DNA from: an uncultured Tateyamaria sp.
Lineage (GTDB): Bacteria; Pseudomonadota; Alphaproteobacteria; Rhodobacterales; Rhodobacteraceae
Reading direction: 5' to 3'
NCBI RefSeq assembly: GCF_947503385.1
Contig: NZ_CANNDO010000005.1
Location: 62,001 to 126,000, forward strand
Length of the DNA: 64,000 bases
In this document: positions 35,661 to 44,401 of the stretch, one piece after another
Layout of the letters: the number at the start of each line of letters is the position of its first letter
Numbering within the stretch: position 1 is the stretch's first letter
Notes under the pieces: model-generated
What the model saw: the letters and a program-made list of their open reading frames with translations, nothing else
Database searches by the model: none
Told to the model about the DNA's origin: nothing
Position numbers and translations under genes: made by a program

Positions 35661-36908
35661 ATGGCCAACGATCTTTTCAATTCCTTCATGACCGGTCCCG
35701 ACGAGGCGGGCCGCTTTGGCAAGTTCGGCGGGCGGTTCGTGTCCGAGACGCTGATGCCGCTGATCCTGTCGCTCGAGGAAGAATACGAAAAGGCCAAGAC
35801 CGACGACAGTTTCTGGGCCGAGATGAACGACCTCTGGACCCACTATGTGGGCCGTCCCAGCCCGCTTTATTTTGCCGAACGCCTGACCGATCATCTGGGC
35901 GGCGCCAAGGTCTATATGAAGCGCGACGAGCTGAACCACACCGGTGCGCACAAGATCAACAACGTGCTGGGCCAGATCATCCTCGCCCGTCGCATGGGCA
36001 AGACGCGCATCATCGCGGAAACCGGCGCGGGCCAGCACGGCGTGGCCACCGCCACCGTCTGCGCCAAATTTGGGCTGCAATGCGTGGTCTATATGGGCGC
36101 GCATGACGTCGAACGGCAGGCCCCCAACGTGTTCCGGATGAAACTGCTGGGCGCAGAGGTGATCCCGGTCACGTCGGGTCGCGGCACGCTCAAGGACGCG
36201 ATGAACGACGCCCTGCGCGACTGGGTGACCAATGTGCGCGACACGTTCTATTGCATCGGCACAGTGGCTGGCCCGCACCCGTACCCCGCCATGGTCCGCG
36301 ATTTCCAAAGCATTATCGGCAAGGAGGTCCGCGAACAGATGACCGCCGCCGAAGGGCGTTTCCCCGATACCGTCATCGCCGCGATTGGCGGCGGCTCCAA
36401 CGCCATGGGGCTGTTCTATCCGTTTCTTGACGACAAAGAGGTAGGGATCATCGGTGTCGAAGCGGGCGGCAAGGGCGTCAACGCCAAGATGGAACATTGC
36501 GCCTCCCTCACCGGTGGTCGCCCCGGCGTGCTGCACGGCAACCGCACGTATCTCCTGCAGGACGACGATGGTCAGATCCTCGAAGGGTTCTCGATTTCTG
36601 CCGGTCTCGACTATCCCGGCATCGGCCCCGAACACGCATGGCTGCACGACATTGGCCGTGCCGAATACGTGTCGATCACGGATGTCGAGGCGCTGGAGGC
36701 GTTCCAGCTATGCTGCACGACCGAAGGCATTATCCCCGCGCTGGAGCCGTCCCACGCGCTCGCCCACGTGATGAAAATCGCACCGACCCTGCCCGCCGAT
36801 CACATCATCTGCATGAACATGTGTGGCCGCGGCGACAAGGACATCTTTACCGTCGCGCGTCATCTGGGCTTTGACATGACCGGCCCCGAAGGGCGCAACG
36901 TCGAGTGA
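35661..36908 (+). CDS. trpB: tryptophan synthase beta chain
   Basis: The ATG at 35661 has GAGG seven bases upstream. The 415-residue PLP enzyme has [12 protein letters not shown], the Schiff-base Lys in [14 protein letters not shown] near residue 93, [12 protein letters not shown] near 115 and the phosphate-binding IGGGSNAMG near 238. It joins indole and serine to make tryptophan. No trpA follows within the window. A terminator closes the gene. Confidence 0.95.
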   Translation: MANDLFNSFMTGPDEAGRFGKFGGRFVSETLMPLILSLEEEYEKAKTDDSFWAEMNDLWTHYVGRPSPLYFAERLTDHLGGAKVYMKRDELNHTGAHKINNVLGQIILARRMGKTRIIAETGAGQHGVATATVCAKFGLQCVVYMGAHDVERQAPNVFRMKLLGAEVIPVTSGRGTLKDAMNDALRDWVTNVRDTFYCIGTVAGPHPYPAMVRDFQSIIGKEVREQMTAAEGRFPDTVIAAIGGGSNAMGLFYPFLDDKEVGIIGVEAGGKGVNAKMEHCASLTGGRPGVLHGNRTYLLQDDDGQILEGFSISAGLDYPGIGPEHAWLHDIGRAEYVSITDVEALEAFQLCCTTEGIIPALEPSHALAHVMKIAPTLPADHIICMNMCGRGDKDIFTVARHLGFDMTGPEGRNVE

Positions 36909-36922
36909 CCGATTGAAATGAT

Positions 36923-36954
36923 AAAGACGGCCGGGGCAACACCTGGCCGTCTTT
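36923..36954 (+). terminator. intrinsic terminator after trpB
   Basis: A ten-base stem (AAAGACGGCC / GGCCGTCTTT) encloses a twelve-base loop. The run of T on the 3' side is short, but the symmetry with A on the 5' side suggests action in both directions, serving also the convergent small membrane protein gene. Confidence 0.82.
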
Positions 36955-36988
36955 CTGAGTGCGACGCGAATTCAGCACGTTTGTTGCG

Positions 36989-37144
36989 TCATTTGGTCAG
37001 GGCAATGATGGCCTTGATGGTCACAGACGCGATGTAAAGCAGGACCATCAGGGCTTTGTCGCGCTTTGTTGGCGACAGGAAGATCAGCCAGGCGCTCAGC
37101 GCAAGCGCGACGCCGCAGGTGATGGACAATCCGGTTAACAGCAT
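36989..37144 (-). CDS. small membrane protein of 51 residues
   Basis: The ATG at 37144 is preceded by GAGGAG seven bases upstream, a strong ribosome site that supports a real short gene. The 51 residues form two hydrophobic segments (LLTGLSITCGVALALSAWLIF and KALMVLLYIASVTIKAIIAL) joined by a short loop SPTKRDK. The form resembles small inner-membrane or toxin-like peptides, but no family is recognised. It sits in an AT-richer spot between trpB and an unknown gene. Confidence 0.65.
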   Translation of the reverse strand: MLLTGLSITCGVALALSAWLIFLSPTKRDKALMVLLYIASVTIKAIIALTK

Positions 37145-37497
37145 TCTCGAACTCCTCATTTTGGATGAGGAGAATCTGTTTGTTTTCAATGCTTTAATCG
37201 CATCTTGCGCGCTAGAGGTATCACCATTTGGCAACGGCAGCGAATGTTATACATTGATATGATCGATATCAGCACATATCGAGGTTCACAGCTGATTTAG
37301 ATTTTGTTATGTTAATCAGGTAAACGATAATTGAGTGATTCCAATGCGTTGCCGGCAGAGCAATATGTTGTGTTACTCTTTGTAACGATACGGCAGATAT
37401 TGCGAGTTAGGAATTGGCACCACGGGTAATGAGTCAGAACCGATAGTCATTGGTCTTTGTCGTGTTACTTGGCTTGCCCACGTTTTGGGACAACGTA
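37145..37497. other. AT-rich intergenic region
   Basis: The stretch is clearly richer in A and T than the rest of the window (for example around 37230-37400) and carries no supported gene. It separates the small membrane protein gene from the unknown gene at 37498 and probably holds their divergent promoters. I see no attachment-site repeat. Confidence 0.6.
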
Positions 37498-38220
37498 ATG
37501 ACGACCGAACCGGACTATCAAAGTGCCTATGTCGAAGCGCTCACAGCCTTCGTTCGGGCACATGGTTCAATGCGTTCAGACGAGATGCCTGCTCTTGTTC
37601 GTTTTGCCTCGGATCTTTCAAAGCGCTCTTCCGGCGCCGATCTCTACGATCTTCTAACAGAATCAGAGCACTCGATACAAGACTTGAAGCAAATCGTTTG
37701 GGCAACTCTGACGGATGACGAGCAGGACAAATTCAAAAGACTCGGCGGGGAGCGAAGCGGTCCGATTGATGCCCCGGCTCTGACGAACCTTTCCAATGGC
37801 AGTGCCAACGATGCCCAGCTTTCTGCGCAAAACGGTGGGGCGGCGCACCCGCCAACCGAACCGGCACCGCCGCCAAAACCCAAGGAAAAGGCGCCCCGCC
37901 GTGAACCCAGTAAAATGTACGACTATGCGCAACTTGACTGCGCGCGGTATCAGCGCGCCCTTGGTCGACCCATTGGTATGAAAGACCTGTTTGAACTGGG
38001 CTATGCGTTGGATGCCAATACCAAAAAGGGCTCCCATACCGCACAATTGAACCGCTGGAAGGATCAGCAACTTTTGTACTGGCGGGAGTCATCGGACATT
38101 ACGTTGACCCAGGCGGGCACCGCGCGCCGAAACGATCTGTTGCGCTATGTCACCGACGCACAGCGTGATCAGATCAGGGACGCGTTTGCGCGGACACTGG
38201 GGATCACACCCAGCTTTTGA
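37498..38220 (+). CDS. protein of unknown function
   Basis: The ATG at 37498 is the likely start (240 residues); no good ribosome site is seen. Residues 1-85 are helical and acidic (TTEPDYQSAYVEALTAFVRAHGSM...LTDDEQDKFKRLGG). A Pro/Ala/Lys-rich linker (PTEPAPPPKPKEKAPRREPSK) follows, then residues about 135-240 with KMYDYAQLDCARYQRALGRPIGMKDLFELGY and TAQLNRWKDQQLLYWRESSDITLTQAGTARRNDLL. The last part could be a winged helix with a final TQAG.ARR turn, which recalls DNA-binding repeats, but this is only an impression. It lies in an AT-rich, probably acquired spot. Confidence 0.65.
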   Translation: MTTEPDYQSAYVEALTAFVRAHGSMRSDEMPALVRFASDLSKRSSGADLYDLLTESEHSIQDLKQIVWATLTDDEQDKFKRLGGERSGPIDAPALTNLSNGSANDAQLSAQNGGAAHPPTEPAPPPKPKEKAPRREPSKMYDYAQLDCARYQRALGRPIGMKDLFELGYALDANTKKGSHTAQLNRWKDQQLLYWRESSDITLTQAGTARRNDLLRYVTDAQRDQIRDAFARTLGITPSF

Positions 38221-38222
38221 CT

Positions 38223-38591
38223 CTATGCCTTGTGCCGCTCCAGCACGTCCAGCGGCACAATATCCAGCGCGCGGCGATGTGTGGCCTCCAGCGACACTTT
38301 CGGCGCGCAGCCTTCGTCGGCGGCTTGCAGGAAACGCGAGGCGCACAGGCACCAGCGATCACCGGGCTTTAAGCCTGCAAAGCGGAATTCGGGGCGCGGG
38401 GTGCTCAGGTCGTTGCCGACATATTTCGAAAAGGCGAGGAATTCCGCAGTCATCACCGCGCAGACCGTGTGGCTGCCCTGATCGGCGGAACAGGTGTTGC
38501 AGTGGCCGTCGCGGAAAAACCCGGTGACAGGATCGCCACCACACAGGTCCAGCGCGCCGCCCAAGACGTTGATGCTGTCATCCGGTTCCAT
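38223..38591 (-). CDS. DUF2237 family protein
   Basis: The ATG at 38591 (MEPDDSINVLGGALDLCGGDPVTGFFRDGHC) overlaps the stop of the serine hydrolase gene by one base. The 122-residue protein has the DUF2237 pattern: NVLG..L..C..DP.TGF.RDG.C, then DLSTPRPEFRFAGLKPGDRWCLCASRFLQA and LEATHRRALDIVPLDVLERH. Several conserved Cys (four in the first half and two in WCLCA) suggest a metal or redox role, but none is established. It is the second gene of a pair. Confidence 0.88.
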   Translation of the reverse strand: MEPDDSINVLGGALDLCGGDPVTGFFRDGHCNTCSADQGSHTVCAVMTAEFLAFSKYVGNDLSTPRPEFRFAGLKPGDRWCLCASRFLQAADEGCAPKVSLEATHRRALDIVPLDVLERHKA

Positions 38592-39763
38592 CACCGTGCC
38601 TCCGCTGCAACGACCATCCGGCGCATCATGTCGATATTGCCGGTGTTGATGCCGTCGCCCCGGAACTGCCGGTCGGCGGCGGTGACAACAATCACGACCT
38701 GCGCCTGTGCATCGAGATAGAGGTATTGGCCGTAAATGCCACGTCCCATCGTGACCCCTTTGCGCGCGCCCACGGGAATCCACCATTGGTAGCCATAGCC
38801 AACCTGTCCCGCTTTCGTCGGTGCGCTGGGAACAGTCGACGCGGCCACCCAATCGGCAGGCACCACCTGTTGGCCCTGCCACATGCCGTCTTGCAGGATC
38901 ATCTGCCCGAACCGGGCATAATCGCGCGTGGTGATGTTGAGCCCGCCCAGAACAAAGGCCACGCCAACCCCGTCGGTCAGATAATACGGCGCGTGTTCCA
39001 GCCCCAGCGGCTGCACCAGCTTTTCGGTCATCAGGTCGGTCACGCTGCGCCCCGTGGCGCCGCGCGCCACCATGCCCACCACATGCGTGTCGATAGAGGT
39101 ATATTTCCACGTCTCCCCCGGTGCGGCAAAGCGCGCGGTCAGTCGGGCGGCAAAGGCATCCATCTTGCCGCCCAAGGCCAAGACGCGGCCCATCCGATTG
39201 ATATCGCTGTAATAATCCAGATAGTCTTCGTCAAAGGTCACGCCGCTCGACATCTGCAACACGTTGCGCACCGTGGCACCGTCATAAGCCCCGCCAGCCA
39301 ACATCGGGGCGTAGTCCGTCACCGGATCATCCAGTGATCCAATGGCGCCTTCCGCCACCAATATGCCAAACAGCGCCGACAGATAGCTTTTGGCGACGGA
39401 CCAGCTGATGCGCCGGTCGTCGGGGCTGGTGCCTTGGTAATAGGCTTCGTGCACGATTGCGCCATCCTGCAACACCAGCACGGATGTGATCGTGCGGTCG
39501 GCCACCCAAGTGTCGTAGTCCGACGGCATGGTCAGGGCCGTGCCAGAGGGCAGGGGGCTGACCGGGCCATTCCCGCGCGGCAATTCCACATGCAGGAACG
39601 CGGCATCCATATTGGAGAAGTTTTCAACGATCCGGTCTTCGTCAAAGAGCGTGTTGACGGCCAGCAGGCGCTCGACTTCTTCGCGTTTCCAAATTCCAAC
39701 CGCAAGTACGGCAACCAGCAACAGCGCGACCAGCCGAACCGCCCATTTTATGATTTTGCGCAT
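38591..39763 (-). CDS. serine hydrolase of the beta-lactamase/penicillin-binding class C type
   Basis: GGAGG lies five bases before the ATG. The 390-residue protein has an N-terminal membrane anchor or uncleaved signal (KWAVRLVALLLVAVLAVGIW). The active-site SxxK is in ISWSVAKSYLSALFG near residue 122, and a Tyr-Thr-Ser motif in KYTSIDTHVVG near 219 stands for the YxN box. A late GYGYQWWIPVG and RGIYGQYLYLD are typical of the 6-aminohexanoate-dimer hydrolase/esterase branch rather than true beta-lactamases. It should face the periplasm. It is cotranscribed with the DUF2237 gene. Confidence 0.87.
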   Translation of the reverse strand: MRKIIKWAVRLVALLLVAVLAVGIWKREEVERLLAVNTLFDEDRIVENFSNMDAAFLHVELPRGNGPVSPLPSGTALTMPSDYDTWVADRTITSVLVLQDGAIVHEAYYQGTSPDDRRISWSVAKSYLSALFGILVAEGAIGSLDDPVTDYAPMLAGGAYDGATVRNVLQMSSGVTFDEDYLDYYSDINRMGRVLALGGKMDAFAARLTARFAAPGETWKYTSIDTHVVGMVARGATGRSVTDLMTEKLVQPLGLEHAPYYLTDGVGVAFVLGGLNITTRDYARFGQMILQDGMWQGQQVVPADWVAASTVPSAPTKAGQVGYGYQWWIPVGARKGVTMGRGIYGQYLYLDAQAQVVIVVTAADRQFRGDGINTGNIDMMRRMVVAAEAR

Positions 39764-39820
39764 GTGTCCTCCCCGGTGGCGCTGACCTTATCCCTTGTGT
39801 GGGGCGGCGCAAGGGATGGA

Positions 39821-40855
39821 TCAACCGGTCCAGCGCACCCATCGGCCATGGAAATCGGCACGGCCCAAGCTCAGGGTGATATCGCCGGGCCACAGGCGCA
39901 GGGTCAGCGCGGCCCCGACGGCGCCGGTGGTGTCGCCATCGGTCTCCATCTGCATCCAGCCCAGAGGGCTATCGGCTGTGGCCTGCGCGCCTGCGGCCTC
40001 GATCAGGGCGCGCCCACGCGCTTGTGCCGCTGCGGGAAAATATTGCCAGGCGACGGTATGCTGGATCAGGTGCATGTGGCCCGGTTGCACGTCGTCCAGC
40101 CGTTGCGCCAGCCAGTCAATCGCGTCGCCACGGTCCACCGTGCCCGTCATCGCAGCCGCTGCGGCACGTGTCAGGTCAAGCCGGTGCGGCTGGTCCGCCC
40201 AGAGGTAGGCGGTCAGGCGCAGCAGGTCGTCGGGGTCGCGCGGGTCAAGCGGGTTCAGGTCCACGCCCGCCCGTTCCACCACCTGCGGTGCCGCCGCAGG
40301 CGGCTGCGGCCCCGTCCATTCGGGCGCGAGGGTCAGGGCGGCGTCCGCAGGGCCGTACCGGTGCGCACCAGTGTCCAGCGCAAACCGGTCCCACATCAGG
40401 TTCAACCCGCCGCTGGCCCCCAGTTCCGACAGCACAATAGGCCGGTCAAACTGCTGCACCGCCACATGCGCCATTGCGATCAGGGCCGCGCTGCGGCGCA
40501 CTTCGTTGGTCTGTGGCGGCAACTGCGTCCACTCCACAAAGAACGCCTGATGCCGCTCCAATGCGCCCAGAACCGCGCCCCGCAAGGTCGCATCGTCCAC
40601 GTCGTTCGGTGGGTAAGCGGCGGCAAGCGCCGGGTCGCGCCCTTGCAGCACCAGCGCGTGCAGCCCTCCGCCCAGCCGCAGGGGCAATGAATGGCCCGCC
40701 GGTCCGATATCGCCCGCATAGGTGGCCATGGCGCGGCCCACATCCGTGTCCGGGTCCCAGTCATCGGCCAATATCCCCAACACCCGCCCCATCAAGGGCG
40801 AGCCCATGCGGGCGCAGGTCTCCGCCTGATCGCGAAACGCTTGTGTCAATGTCAT
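39821..40855 (-). CDS. DUF2332 family protein
   Basis: The 344-residue protein matches the pattern of DUF2332: FRDQAETCARMGSPLMGRVL at the start, LPLRLGGGLHALVL, QTNEVRRSAAL, and the glycine-containing SELGASGGLNLMWDRF near residue 145, which resembles a SAM-binding loop. VDLNPLDPRDPDDLLRLTAYLWADQ and the later QHTVAWQYFP are also conserved. The function is unknown. Its start overlaps the pth stop by four bases, so it is translationally coupled to pth. Confidence 0.85.
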   Translation of the reverse strand: MTLTQAFRDQAETCARMGSPLMGRVLGILADDWDPDTDVGRAMATYAGDIGPAGHSLPLRLGGGLHALVLQGRDPALAAAYPPNDVDDATLRGAVLGALERHQAFFVEWTQLPPQTNEVRRSAALIAMAHVAVQQFDRPIVLSELGASGGLNLMWDRFALDTGAHRYGPADAALTLAPEWTGPQPPAAAPQVVERAGVDLNPLDPRDPDDLLRLTAYLWADQPHRLDLTRAAAAAMTGTVDRGDAIDWLAQRLDDVQPGHMHLIQHTVAWQYFPAAAQARGRALIEAAGAQATADSPLGWMQMETDGDTTGAVGAALTLRLWPGDITLSLGRADFHGRWVRWTG

Positions 40856-41577
40856 GAGAACCGGTCCATCAGTTTTTGCAGCGCGCTGCGTTTGTCCTCT
40901 TCGGGGGCGGGGGGCGGCACAGAGGCGGGGGGCGACACAGAGGCGGGGGGCGACGCAGAGGCGGGGGGCGCCGCAGGCTTTTGCGCCTTGTCGCCCGTGC
41001 CCGAACGGGGCGGGTTCACCCGCAAAGCCACCGCATTCATGAACCTGGCACTGTCACCCGCCGCCAGATGCGGCGCTCCGTCCGCACAGCCGCGCAGCAC
41101 ATCGTCAAGCCACCCCTGATCCGCCTTCGGAAAATCGCGCAGCACATAGCCCGGCACCGCGTCTTTGTGGCCGGGATGCCCGACCCCCAGCCGGACCCGC
41201 ACATAATCCGGCCCGATATGCGCATGGATCGACCGCAGCCCATTGTGACCGGCATGACCCCCCCCGGTCTTGCACCGTACCTTGCCGGGGGCCAAGTCGA
41301 TTTCGTCATGGAAAACAATAACATCCTCTGGCGACAGCTTGTAAAACCGCATCGCGGCCCCCACGCTGTCACCGGATTTGTTCATATAGGTCTCAGGCTT
41401 GAGCAGCACCGCACGCGCGCTGCCAAACCGCCCCTCCGACACCACGCCCTGATGCTTGGACTTCCAACCGGGAAACCCATGGGCACCGGCGATCTCATCC
41501 AGCACCATGAACCCGATATTGTGCCGGTTGCGGGCATATTTGCCCCCCGGATTGCCCAAGCCAACGATCAGTTTCAT
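40852..41577 (-). CDS. pth: peptidyl-tRNA hydrolase with a low-complexity C-terminal tail
   Basis: The ATG at 41577 has GGAGG about six bases before it. Residues 1-190 are Pth: GLGNPGGKYARNRHNIGF with Asn and His, PETYMNKSG, FHDEIDLAPGKVRCKTGGGHAGHNGLRS and RVRLGVGHPG. It frees tRNA from prematurely released peptides. The last about 50 residues are a Pro/Ala/Ser tail in which SPPASV is repeated three to four times, produced by an 18-base tandem repeat, then EEDKRSALQKLMDRFS. rplY, its usual partner, is 2.8 kb away with three unrelated genes between. Confidence 0.93.
   Translation of the reverse strand: MKLIVGLGNPGGKYARNRHNIGFMVLDEIAGAHGFPGWKSKHQGVVSEGRFGSARAVLLKPETYMNKSGDSVGAAMRFYKLSPEDVIVFHDEIDLAPGKVRCKTGGGHAGHNGLRSIHAHIGPDYVRVRLGVGHPGHKDAVPGYVLRDFPKADQGWLDDVLRGCADGAPHLAAGDSARFMNAVALRVNPPRSGTGDKAQKPAAPPASASPPASVSPPASVPPPAPEEDKRSALQKLMDRFS
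40913..40976 (+). repeat. 18-base tandem repeat inside pth
   Basis: Three and a half copies of a unit close to GGCGACACAGAGGCGGGG run head to tail, at 40913, 40931, 40949 and a part at 40967. They encode the SPPASV repeats of the Pth tail. Copies differ at one or two bases, so copy number may vary between strains. Confidence 0.88.
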
Positions 41578-41668
41578 CAGGACGCCTCCGGCCAGTGTTG
41601 CGGTGCAGCATAAGCGTCCCGCGCGGGCCGGTCCAGAGCCGGACGTGCCAAGGCTCAGCGGCGCAAGC

Positions 41669-42070
41669 TCACCGATCCGACCCGACAGGGGCCGCGCGCA
41701 TCGCAATGGCCTGTATCTTGACCTTGGCCCCAAACGGCAGCTTGGCCGCCTGATAGACCGTGCGGGCCGGAAACTGCGCAAACCGCGCGCGGCACACCGC
41801 GTTCACCGCCGCCAGATCACGGTCTATGTCGATAAACGCAATATCGACATAGACAATATCGTCCGGCGCAAACCCCGCCGCCTGCGCGACGGCGCAGACA
41901 AGGTCAAAGGCCCGGTGCGCCTCCGCCTCTGCGGTGCCCGCCCTGTATCCGTCCTCGTAAACGGCCAACTGGCCCGAGATATGACAGGTGTTGTCCACGA
42001 CAACCGCGTTCGAAATCGGCGAGGGGGACGGGGGCACCCCTTCTACGTCAGTGATGTATGTTTTGGGCAT
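41669..42070 (-). CDS. RidA family protein
   Basis: The 133-residue protein has the YjgF/YER057c/UK114 pattern: SNAVVVDNTCHISGQLAVYEDG, AEAHRAFDLVCAVAQAAGFAPDDIVYVDIAFIDIDRDLAAVNAVCRARF, and ARTVYQAAKLPFGAKVKIQAIA. The substrate Arg of RidA (IPxxGDRRP... region) is represented by FPARTVYQ near residue 106. Family members hydrolyse reactive enamines or imines. It is divergent from the GlxA-type regulator gene with about 60 bases between them, so that regulator may control it. Confidence 0.9.
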   Translation of the reverse strand: MPKTYITDVEGVPPSPSPISNAVVVDNTCHISGQLAVYEDGYRAGTAEAEAHRAFDLVCAVAQAAGFAPDDIVYVDIAFIDIDRDLAAVNAVCRARFAQFPARTVYQAAKLPFGAKVKIQAIAMRAAPVGSDR

Positions 42071-42131
42071 CAGAACCTCGTATCTCAGGGGGGTATTGAC
42101 CCAAGGCTACGCGACGTGGTGAGTGTCGGAT

Positions 42132-43148
42132 ATGACAACCAACCTTCAAAATCAGACAAAACACCGTAACGTCGCCATTCTAGGATTTCCCGCTGTGCTG
42201 CTGATGGACGTGGCGGGGCCTGCGCAGGTGTTTGGGTCGGCCAACACGCTCTTGGGTTATGACGCGTATCGCATCGACATCTGCACACAGGACGGGCGCG
42301 ACGTCCTCACCGACACGGGGCTCACCCTGCGCGCGGACGGTGCGTTTCAACCGGACAGGCCCATGGACGATCTGATTGTGCCGGGCGGGCCAGGCGTGGA
42401 CCTTCTGCTGGATGATGCGTCGCTGGCGGGGTATCTCGCCCCATTGGCGGCGCGCGCGCAGCGGGTCATTTCGGTGTGTTCCGGCAGCCTTCTGGTGGCT
42501 GCAACCGGCCTGCTTGATGGGCGCAGGGCCACCACGCATTGGGACCGTGCGGACCTTGTGCGCCAGCGATTTGCGCACGTCGATTGGCAACTGGACCACA
42601 TCTTTACCGCGGACGGTAAATTCCACTGCTCCGCAGGGGTGACGGCGGGCATTGATCTGGCGCTGACCCTGCTCGAAACGGACCACGGGCGTGACACCGC
42701 ATTGGCGGTGGCGCGCGAAATGGTCGTGTTCATGCACCGGCACGGGGGCCAGTCGCAATATTCCAGCCCATTACAGGCGCAATCCACATCCCACGCGCGG
42801 CTCGCGACGCTCTACACCCGGATCGAGTCGCGCCCCGCCGACACATGGACCGTGACCGAAATGGCCCACGCCGCAGGTACGACCGAACGCACCCTGCACC
42901 GCGACTTCCTGCGCGACGTCGGGGTCAGCCCGTCACGCTTTGTCGAAGACCGCCGCCTGTCGATGGCGCGCCTTTATCTGGAACGCAGCCGCAAATCCTT
43001 CAAACAGATTGCCGCGCTGTCCGGCTTTGGCTCCGAACAGAAGATGCGGCGCAGCTTTGCCAAGCGGCTCGGCGTGTTGCCGTCAGAATACCGCGCCCGG
43101 TTTGGCGAAGTGGAGGCAAAGCGTGAGCCAGCCGGCGAAACGGGCTGA
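42132..43148 (+). CDS. GlxA family transcriptional regulator (DJ-1/PfpI plus AraC domains)
   Basis: The ATG at 42132 is used; a GTG nine bases earlier is also possible. The 338-residue protein has a DJ-1/PfpI amidase-like sensory domain (residues about 12-190; FPAVLLMDVAGPAQVFG, IVPGGPGVD, VISVCSGSLLVAATGLLDG with the nucleophile-elbow Cys) and a C-terminal AraC DNA-binding domain (TVTEMAHAAGTTERTLHRDFLRDVGVSPSRFVEDRRLSMARLYLERS then IAALSGFGSEQKMRRSFAKRLG). It probably regulates the divergent RidA gene. The ligand is unknown. Confidence 0.9.
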   Translation: MTTNLQNQTKHRNVAILGFPAVLLMDVAGPAQVFGSANTLLGYDAYRIDICTQDGRDVLTDTGLTLRADGAFQPDRPMDDLIVPGGPGVDLLLDDASLAGYLAPLAARAQRVISVCSGSLLVAATGLLDGRRATTHWDRADLVRQRFAHVDWQLDHIFTADGKFHCSAGVTAGIDLALTLLETDHGRDTALAVAREMVVFMHRHGGQSQYSSPLQAQSTSHARLATLYTRIESRPADTWTVTEMAHAAGTTERTLHRDFLRDVGVSPSRFVEDRRLSMARLYLERSRKSFKQIAALSGFGSEQKMRRSFAKRLGVLPSEYRARFGEVEAKREPAGETG

Positions 43149-43181
43149 ACCGCGCGCGGATATGCGACACGGGATGTCGGA

Positions 43182-44045
43182 TCACTGCCCCGGTTGCGCC
43201 GTTTGTTTCAGCAGAACCAGCCCCGACACGATGATCAGCATGGCACCAAACACCGTTGTTCCCGTGGGGATTTCGGAAAAGATCAGGTAGCCGATGATCG
43301 CGCTGCCCACCAACTCCAGATACACAAGCGGCGACAGGGTGGATGCGTCGGCAAGGCGAAAGGCAAGGATCGTCAACAGGTGGCCAATGGCCGAAATCAC
43401 GCCCAACCCGGCAAACAGCCACAGCACGTCCCAATGCGGCACCGACACGGTAAAGGCAGCCTGCGGGCTCAGCAACACCGTGCCAATCACGCATTGAAAC
43501 GCCAGCGTCTTGATCGGGTCGCTGGTCTGCGAGGCTTGGCGCGTGGCGATCAGGTACAGCGCAAAGAACAGCCCGGCCCCGAACGCCATGATCAGGCCAA
43601 TGTCGATATCGCCGGACGGCTGCAAAACGACGATGGACCCGACAAATCCCAGCACGAGGCTCAGCAGTTTGATGCGCGTGAACCGCTCCTTGAGGAACAG
43701 CACAGACAGGGCAACGGCCACAACAGGCCCCACGAAATAGGCGCTGACGGCGAGCGAGATCGGGATGCGGGCAATGGCCAGAAAATAGAGCGTCATGGCC
43801 GTCACCAGAAAGGCGGTGCGCACCAGATGGGCAAATCGCTGTTCGTCCGGGAACAATCGCCGCCCGTGATACCGGTAGGCCAGTGGCAGCACGATCAGGC
43901 TGGCCACCGCATAGCGCGCCCAGCCGACGAACAGGGGGGAATGGTCCGTGCTCAGGTATTTGGCGATGCCATCGACCATCGGAATGCCCAGCATCGCGGC
44001 AGACATCAGGATGATGCCGCGCGCGTTGGAGTGCCCTTGTGTCAT
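43182..44045 (-). CDS. EamA/DMT family transporter
   Basis: The ATG at 44045 has GAGGAA eight bases upstream. The 287-residue protein has ten predicted helices in two homologous EamA halves (first from GIILMSAAMLGIPMVDGIAKYLS, second from IGLIMAFGAGLFFALYLIATRQ), each ending in a conserved segment such as ISLAVSAYFVGPVVAVALSVLFLKER and STLSPLVYLELVGSAIIGYLIFSEIP. It is an inner-membrane metabolite exporter or importer whose cargo cannot be told. It lies between rplY and the regulator gene. Confidence 0.87.
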   Translation of the reverse strand: MTQGHSNARGIILMSAAMLGIPMVDGIAKYLSTDHSPLFVGWARYAVASLIVLPLAYRYHGRRLFPDEQRFAHLVRTAFLVTAMTLYFLAIARIPISLAVSAYFVGPVVAVALSVLFLKERFTRIKLLSLVLGFVGSIVVLQPSGDIDIGLIMAFGAGLFFALYLIATRQASQTSDPIKTLAFQCVIGTVLLSPQAAFTVSVPHWDVLWLFAGLGVISAIGHLLTILAFRLADASTLSPLVYLELVGSAIIGYLIFSEIPTGTTVFGAMLIIVSGLVLLKQTAQPGQ

Positions 44046-44300
44046 CTGCGTCGTTCCTCTGGTCCCGCGGCGCCACCGGTCCGGCATGTGGCGCATCGGG
44101 CCGTTTGGTTGTTGGCGGGTCGTGGCGTCTTAGGGTGTCAAAGCGACACGGCCCGCGCCCACAGTCAAGCCGGTCCGTCGGGCGCGTTTTTTGGCGCGCC
44201 ATCTGTCTGAAATCGGCTGAGCGTGCCCTGTTCTCCGCGCGGCATTCCTTACCAAAGGGTTAAATCGCCGCTGTAAGCCCTTGAGATTGTTAGGGCGGAA

Positions 44301-44323
44301 TGCTGTCCCATGCTGGGACAGCA
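44301..44323. repeat. perfect inverted repeat downstream of rplY
   Basis: TGCTGTCCCA and TGGGACAGCA pair perfectly around a three-base centre. It lies just past the rplY terminator and 255 bases before the EamA gene on the minus strand. It could be a second terminator stem or a regulator site. Confidence 0.7.
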
Positions 44324-44325
44324 CG

Positions 44326-44359
44326 AAAAAGGCCGCCCCCGGATCAGGGGCGGCCTCAT
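44326..44359 (-). terminator. intrinsic terminator after rplY
   Basis: Read on the minus strand, GGCCGCCCC and GGGGCGGCC form a nine-base stem with a short loop, followed by TTTTTCG. It lies 43 bases after the rplY stop. Confidence 0.9.
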
Positions 44360-44401
44360 TCAGATCGCATGTCTCAGGTCTCGGCAGGGACCCGCAGATG
44401 C

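Noticed and set aside
35435..35797. A longer N-terminus for the papain-fold protein between trpF and trpB
   Set aside because: The ATG at 35434 has a good ribosome site, and the extension overlaps the trpB leader and the trpB coding start with no protein-like features.
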